DNA of 64,000 bases from Sclerotinia nivalis. Lineage: Eukaryota; Ascomycota; Leotiomycetes; Helotiales; Sclerotiniaceae. Both the position numbers and the translations under genes were made by a program. Where the stretch lies: assembly GCA_029531795.1 (NCBI GenBank), contig JAPEIS010000004.1, forward strand, positions 2,604,001 through 2,668,000, written 5' to 3'. This document shows positions 57,815 through 64,000 of this stretch, piece by piece; within the stretch, counting starts at the first letter, position 1; each line of letters begins with the position of its first letter. Under the pieces are notes generated by a model. It was not told where the DNA came from, made no database searches, and worked only from the letters and a program-made list of their open reading frames with translations.

Positions 57815-59015
57815 ATGACACAAAACCCGGAGATCATTTTGTATCATTATAGATTCTCGCCATTTGCTAAGAGGTGTGTTCACGTTCCTGCTTCGACGAA
57901 CGTATGTTAATACTCGAACAGAATTGTATGGTACCTGAACCTTCGTGGAATTCCATATACAGAATGTGTAAGTCTTCCCTCATATATTCTACTCTCAAGT
58001 CATGAGAAATCATTCAAGGAATAGTGTTGATACCTATACCTGATAACAGCTCCAAGCTATGATCATGCCCAGGCCTGATGTTGAAGCATTAGGTACCAAG
58101 TACCGTCGCATACCTATCGTCGTCATTGGTCGTAACATATACAACGACACACGATTGATCCTACAAAAGCTCGAGAAGCTCTATCCTGATCATCCGCAAA
58201 TATTAGCATCGTCAACATCGTCACCCGATTAAATGGCCATTGAAAAACTTCTTGAATTTTGGACTGTCGATGGTTTGTTCTCACGAGCAGCACAGTTGAT
58301 ACCAACGAACTTACCATTGATGAATGATCCCAAGTTCACTTCCGATAGAGAGAATTATACTGGCAGGAGCTGGGAGAAAGAGACTCTTGCTAAAGGAAGA
58401 CCTGAAGCTCTCGCTGCTTTGAGAGGAGCCTTTGAATTCTTGGAAAATACCTTCTTTTCGGATGATCGAGATTGGATACTCAAAACTTCAAGTCCAACAT
58501 TATCGGATATTGAAGGTATGACGACATGAAGACATTGTCATGATAGTTCCATGCTGACTATGAGTATAGCTGTTTGGCCATTCCATTGGTTAACCACGAT
58601 GCCTGGTGCATTACCAGAAGACTATATTTCACGCCAACAATTCCCCAAAACCTTCGCATGGATAGCGAGGTTTGATAAGGCAACTCGATTAGCTGCAAAG
58701 AAGGTTCCAAAACCGAGAAGTCTCGTAGGATCGGAAGCGATTAAAATAGTATCGACATCCGACTTTGTGGAGATGGACGAGTTAGTGGACGCTCTAGATC
58801 CTACCGGACTCCAAAAGGGACAAGAAGTTGAAGTCTGGCCAATCGATACTGGAATGAATAATAAGGATAAGGGAACCTTGGTGGGACTTTCATCACAAGA
58901 GATGATAATAGAGTCTCAAACGAAAGATGGAATAAAAGTTAAAATCCATACTCCTCGTCATGGGTTTAGGATTAGAGGCATTAGTAAAGGTGGAGGAAAT
59001 GCACCGAAACTTTGA
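57815..59015 (+). pseudogene. glutathione S-transferase-like gene with in-frame TAA
   Basis: Exons 57815-57873, 57922-57967, 58050-58515 and 58570-59015, introns of 48, 82 and 54 nt, give a 338-codon frame. The N-terminal thioredoxin-like part reads ILYHYRFSPFAKRIVWYLNL then RGIPYTEC and RRIPIVVIGRNIYNDTRLIL, as in GSTs (the RFSPFAKR turn carries the usual active-site position). The helical C-terminal part follows (KLLEFWTVDGLFSRAAQLIP, HWLTTMPGALPEDYISRQQF) with a ~100-residue extension ending GFRIRGISKGGGNAP. A TAA at 58230-58232 lies in frame between SPD and MAIEKLLEFW; no intron removes it. Either the gene is dead (a CAA-to-TAA change would do), the base is an error, or a second product starts at the ATG 58233. 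All splice sites and the remaining frame are intact, so the damage is recent. Confidence 0.75.
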
Positions 59016-61286
59016 TGGCCCCGCAATTGAATTGGATACAGGTACTTGGGATTTTCGGAGATCGGAGGTTGGTCCGGTAAGTTAAATGTACCTACTGTAC
59101 ATGCTTTACCTGATCGGGAAGGCAAATAAAAAAGAGAGACCGATCCTTTTGCCGGTTGTGCGCTGAATGGCATGGGAGATGAGATGAAAAAGCAAATTCG
59201 TGATGTGTGGGTTGGATGATACAAGCACGAACATGAGTAAAACAAATCCTTTGAACTTTTTTTTTCTAGATTATTCGATTGGTTGATATCGAGTAAGCAA
59301 CTCGATTTTTGGATTGTATTTATAGTACCACTGTACTCAATTCTACGCGTATGTTCGAATATTGGATTTGGGTTTCTCCGTTCCAAACGGCATACCGTAC
59401 TGAGCACCAAATTGCCTTTGCCAACACGAAAACATAGCGAGGAAGAAGCAACTCATAACACAGAACACAGATTTCCCATTTGGATCTAGATCGAAGCACT
59501 CAACATAGACCACAGATTTACCATTCGGATCTAGATCGAACTGATATCTGAGAAATGGGTAAATCGCTGTGTATCCATTGAGTTACCGACATCAACAACT
59601 GTAAAAAAAAAAGCAAAAGGAATCCAGACTCGAGAGATTTTCTCAAACATTCCACCCACCATAATGACCAGTGCATTGACTTTGTCTGATATGTTTAAAT
59701 GTCTTGGCAAATCTATTCGCTTGGAAATATTGAAAACCTCGGCTTACCTTATTCTATTGATTGGAATGATGTTGCAATTTAAATCCTTTATCGCTTACCG
59801 TATAAGCTTTACTTTTTCTCTCATTTTTTCTTTCTAATCAAGGAGATGCTTTTGACGAAAATGGAATAGTGCTCACATCAACACGGTGGATTTAATCTGA
59901 GATGATCCCCAATGATTGGTTGGAATTAAGTAGGACATGGCTTTAAAGCCCACGCTAACTGAACGCACTCTCTTCCAAATAAAACAAGAGTCAGCGTCAT
60001 CATCTTTCGTCATCGTTTTTTTTCTCCTGCACAATTATTTTCCCCCAAAGTCACGAACGCCAAAGAGAGAGAACTCGAGCCAAAAAAAAAAAGAAGAGAA
60101 GCACAAACAGCCTCGAATAATCGGAATCATTTAAAACCTTATCTTGATTAAAAAAAAAAATTTAAATTAAAAAAAAGCAGAGCCTCATTTCAAGATCTGG
60201 AGATTCATTTGACGGGAATTTTATCGAGGTTTATTGATGAAATTGATAATTGATAACTATTTGAATAAAGGATCTTTTAAGTTTTCGACGGATTTTTGTT
60301 TAGGAGGGAACGGCTTCCTTTTTCAAGACGACCGGTCGCAATTTTCCATCCCTTTCGCAATCCAATCCATCAAAAAGGTTACGTCACCGCCAATCATCAA
60401 CCCTTCGAATCTTTGAAAGTTTGAAGGAGGAAGAAGAAGAAGAAGAAGAAGAAGAAGAAGAAGAAGAAGAAGAAGAAGAATAGCGGTACCCCATCAAATA
60501 ACTTATTAATCGAAAGGAAAGGAAAGGAAGAATAGTAATAATTCCTAAAGTTATTCTTCCCCGCGTCTTGTATCTAAATAGGTACCCTCCTTTTCAAAGA
60601 TTCTGACATCATTCAAAGTCTTGTTTCTCATCTGAATCACAGCCAAACCCATCCAGCTTGATCAAGATCGATAAGCAAAAAGTTGCGAAAACACAGCAAA
60701 GCAATAGCAATAGCGAAAACACAGCAACGCAATACAACACAACACAACACAGCACGACACAGCACAACACACAACACACAGGTATACGCGCCGCACACAC
60801 ATTTTACATCAAACCATCCATCTTAATTGAAGATCGATCACTTCAAAGTTTCGAAATCCAATAATAATCAATAAAGGGAGTAAAGGCTGGGAATTGGGAA
60901 TATCTTCTCTTTTAACGGCTTGAGCTTCAAGGAATAAATCCAACAAATCGCAGAAAGAAATCCACACCACCACCATCCGAACCGGAAAGTACTAGGTACA
61001 CTACTGCGAACCCCAATCCAATCCAATCCAACCCAACCATACACTTATACGGCCATACAACCATACACTATTCACACACTATCTACTCTACCCATATAAA
61101 ATTTACACCACTTTCGTCATCATCGTCATCGTCGTGTAAAGGGCAATCGATACTGTACATTGTACACAACCCTTTTCGAGAAATTCCATCATCTATCCAG
61201 CCAACTACGCTACCTTGAACTCAATTCATTGCGTCGCCTTACACCTGCTACATCTCCTTGGTTGTCATTCCTTTTTCCTTTCCATC
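59016..61286. other. spacer and long leader of the bZIP gene
   Basis: No gene. TTCCCATTTGGATCTAGATC-type text is present twice (59470 and 59518). (GAA)17 at 60430-60480, ACAAC/ACACA repeats at 60737-60780 and CCAATCCAATCC at 61014-61032 lie in the probable promoter and 5' UTR, which is C/A-rich on the plus strand up to the ATG. Confidence 0.55.
60430..60480 (+). repeat. (GAA)17 microsatellite
   Basis: Seventeen uninterrupted GAA triplets about 0.8 kb before the ATG of the bZIP gene. The tract is purine on one strand only and could form triplex DNA; length is likely variable. Confidence 0.95.
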
Positions 61287-63154
61287 ATGGTGTCCTTTTC
61301 GAAGATCAACAGTCCAATAAATGATGATCATTTCAAACCTTCAGGCAAGCATTCTCTTTAATTAGCGCCAATCCTTTATCTCTTGTTCCATTCAACTTGG
61401 TCCACCCAATTCAATTCATTCAGTTACATCTTGATACATCTTCATACACACAAAGATATGCTATACATCAATAACTAAATAACTAACCTATTTTCTTCAG
61501 CAGCCGATTCAATAATATCAGATACCACGGTGAAGCCTGTACTGTTAGAGACAAGCCGACCACTTCCAAATCCACCCGTACCGTCGCGCAACGAAGTGAG
61601 CGATTATATTGCAAAGCGATGCAATAAACTTGAAGAAGAAGAAAATCCTTTCGATTCTCAATTCGGAGGTGGTCCTGCGAAACCGAATCTAGCCAAAACT
61701 CCTGGTGGTACCCTACTACCTTCGATTCAAGCTTTACAATCTGGATCTTCACCTGGTTTTAGTAATATGGAAGGATTACGGTCGGGTCCGTTGAGTCCCA
61801 ATATGCTCGCTGGTCCAAAGGAACCTGCAGATGATTACTTCTCTGGAGATCATAACATGATTGAGGGTCCGAGGGGTTTCACTCCAATGGAATCTGCATT
61901 GAGGCATGAGAGGATCTTACCATCACCAGGGAACGTTCTAAGTCCTGGGGGTCCATATTCATTGAATTCAAGTTCACTCATGGGAGGAATAGCAAGTCCA
62001 GGAATTGGAATGTACAGCGGTGGCATTGTCGCAACACCTGGAACGGCCGACTTCCAGCGGACTGCTTCTGAAATTCGTCAGCGTCAAGTCGCCGCTAGTC
62101 TTAACGAGCAAAAGAGAGATATGAATATTACTTCCCAACCTCAACAGATTAACGAAGATAATCGCAATGACATGGCTGACTATCCTGGGGGTGATTACAA
62201 TGCAGCCCAAAGTCTTCACATGTTGGCTAATCAGGCTTCGGCATCATCTCGGGATTCTTCGCCACACTACAACATTGCCTTAGGCCAACCACGACAAGCA
62301 CAGGCCTCGACACAAAAAATGTTATTAAATCGAAATCAGCAAACCTTGAACCAACAGATGCAGATGAACCCTATTCAAGTCAATGGTCAAATGGCTGGTC
62401 GATCAAACAACCCATCTGTCATGAATGGTCATTCTATGGATCCGAGAGATAGGAACAATTCCGTAAACTCAAACTCATCGAGCCCTGTAAGCAATGGCAA
62501 TAGCATTGGTTATGATAATGAGATGAATGGAAATGGTACTCAGGCAATGGGTAAGAAGAGGGCAACCACAAAGCGAAAAGCAAGTGCCAACAAAACTCCA
62601 CCGAAGAATAACAAAAGGACCAAGGGGGGTAGTAACGCTTCAAAGAGGGATGATGATATGAAGCATGAAGAATTTACAAATGAAGACCTTGATAACATGG
62701 ATGATCAAGGTGATTTTGAAGAGAATGAAGAAAATAACAACAACGGCAAACCCAAGAAACCTGAAACAGATGATGAGAAACGGAAGAGTTTCCTCGAACG
62801 AAACAGGTTAGATTTTTCTTCACGGCATATGTTTCTTCATGCTAATAGATTTTCAGAGTTGCTGCTCTTAAATGTAGACAGCGTAAGAAGCAATGGCTCA
62901 ACAACTTGCAACAAAAAGTTGATACCTACACCAACGAAAATGAGGCTCTACAACAAAGAATTCAACAAATGGGTCACGAAATTCTTCAACTTAGAACAAT
63001 GCTTTTGGCTCATAAGGATACTCCTATTGGTATTCAACAAGGTATCGCGGCATTTGTTCCACAAATTTACGAAGAGATGCCACAGATGCATCAAGCTCAA
63101 AATCCATATGGTATGGCTGGAATGCAATCATCTCAAAATCCTGCCATGCAGTAA
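61287..63154 (+). CDS. atf1: Atf1/AtfA-type bZIP transcription factor
   Basis: Three exons (61287-61344, 61501-62806, 62857-63154), introns of 156 and 50 nt, give 553 aa. Intron 1 starts with GCAAGC, a GC-AG intron, and ends TTTTCTTCAG; it joins FKPSA to ADSIISDTT in frame. The N-terminal ETSRPLPNPPVPSRNEVSDY and NPFDSQF blocks and TPGGTLLPSIQAL match the Aft1 osmotic-stress and HRA-type domains. The middle is Gln/Asn/Ser-rich and disordered, followed by a Lys-rich nuclear signal (KKRATTKRKASANK) and an acidic patch. The basic region is KRKSFLERNRVAALKCRQRK with N-x7-R (Asn454-Arg462), then a leucine zipper (LQQKVDTYTNENEALQQRI). ATF/CREB factors of this type act below the Hog1/Sty1 stress MAP kinase in spores, oxidative stress and virulence. 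The CDS ends at TAA 63152-63154. Confidence 0.94.
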
Positions 63155-64000
63155 ATCTATGATTCATGGTTTTAAACAAAAGTGTCACGTCAGGGCACCT
63201 TCATGAATTTGAATTCTTTAGATTTCCAAATATATCTCTCAACACACAAATAGTTTGTATCATAGATTACTTCTTCTCGATTGTATCATCTGGAGCTGGA
63301 ATCGAAGGAAAATTCTTCTAGCTTGCAGGTATGATCTTCTTCCCGTTTATACATACTTTTCTCTTACACTTAGTTTTTGATAGAGTCCAAGTCCCGGATT
63401 CTATTCAATTTACGATTAAAATGTGCATACATGGTGGGGGTATGAAACCATGCTTTTGGCGCTGGGGAGGATCGGCGGGTTATTTTATTGTTTACCACGA
63501 CTGGTTGGCAAAACGTATATGCATTCATGTACTCGAACTGAAAGGAGGTTTTGTTTCTGAGACATGGTTGGGTTGGCGCATGGGTAGGGCATGGTGATGG
63601 GGTATATGGGTTATTCATTTCATTCATTCATTTTCTTTTTTAAATACTTGGGACTTTTTGGTCTGCCGGAAACGAAATGGACTGGACTGGAGTTGAAGGG
63701 AAAAATTCACTTCGGGCGAATGGAGTTTTTCTTCGAGAAACAGAAATTTGAATGCATGTAATGTTGTCGGTTGTTTTTAATGATTTAGTTATTTTTTTTA
63801 CTTTTTATATTTTTTTTGAAAAGCGTGCGTTGTTTTCGTTTCCATGGTGGTTTTCAGACTCGTTCTTTACTTGCATGCCTCGCTCACTGTTCACTCGCGA
63901 CTCTCACTTTCTATCTCGATATCTTGGGCAAGGAAGAGAGAGGTTGGCGCGGTTTTGTGATGGTGTTATGGAGTGGATGTGGAAGAGAATAAGAACGAGA
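63155..64000. other. 3' flank of the bZIP gene
   Basis: No gene seen. G/T-rich on the plus strand (63430-63600) with ATTCATTCATTC at 63612-63630 and T-runs at 63793-63819. The window ends in this spacer. Confidence 0.5.

Overview
The window is nuclear DNA of a filamentous ascomycete. Genes carry one to seven short introns (about 46-190 nt) with GTA/GTG donors and CTAAC/CTGAC-like branch sites, are spaced by 0.4-3 kb, and include families typical of plant-associated Leotiomycetes (Egh16-like secreted protein, 2EXR-domain gene, Atf1-type bZIP). A Sclerotiniaceae-like source (Botrytis/Sclerotinia/Monilinia) is my inference, not something the sequence proves. I found no tRNA, rRNA or CRISPR array.

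Layout. 0-4 kb: the 3' end of a Q/P/Y-rich protein, then a long gene-poor stretch with a degraded SINE-like copy and a small hairpin-rich LTR-like insertion. 4-20 kb: MATE transporter (-), Egh16-like secreted protein (-), a frame-broken 2EXR-domain gene (+), a long many-exon unknown gene (-) with a 39-nt coding minisatellite and a homopolymer frameshift, and a secreted L-asparaginase (+). 20-26.7 kb: an unknown 324-aa protein, a 231-aa member of a small unknown family, and a Q-rich AT-hook protein. 27.6-34.1 kb is a housekeeping core: Nop13-like RNA-binding protein (-) divergent from an Iec3-like INO80 subunit (+), then NADP-isocitrate dehydrogenase (+), whose stop codon lies in the target-site duplication of a SINE-like insertion. 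34-44 kb: a 2.9-kb G-rich spacer, a secreted protein with Kex2-type sites (-), and an MFS transporter (+).

44-57.8 kb is accessory, repeat-rich DNA. It holds a very AT-rich Ty1/copia element whose 535/531-bp LTRs differ only in one poly-A run but whose polyprotein has an in-frame stop and a frameshift; a degenerate ~140-bp tandem array (51.8-53.1 kb); an 8-exon gene with only phase-0 introns and an RGG tail, paralogous to the 21.4-kb gene; and three degenerate copies of a ~0.5-kb unit. 57.8-64 kb: a GST-like gene with an in-frame TAA and an Atf1/AtfA-type bZIP factor with a GC-AG first intron and a long leader.

Within many exons and whole genes the coding strand runs from C-rich at the 5' side to G-rich at the 3' side, and the pattern often restarts after an intron. 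All exon boundaries were worked out by hand from splice signals and frame continuity; none was tested against RNA data.
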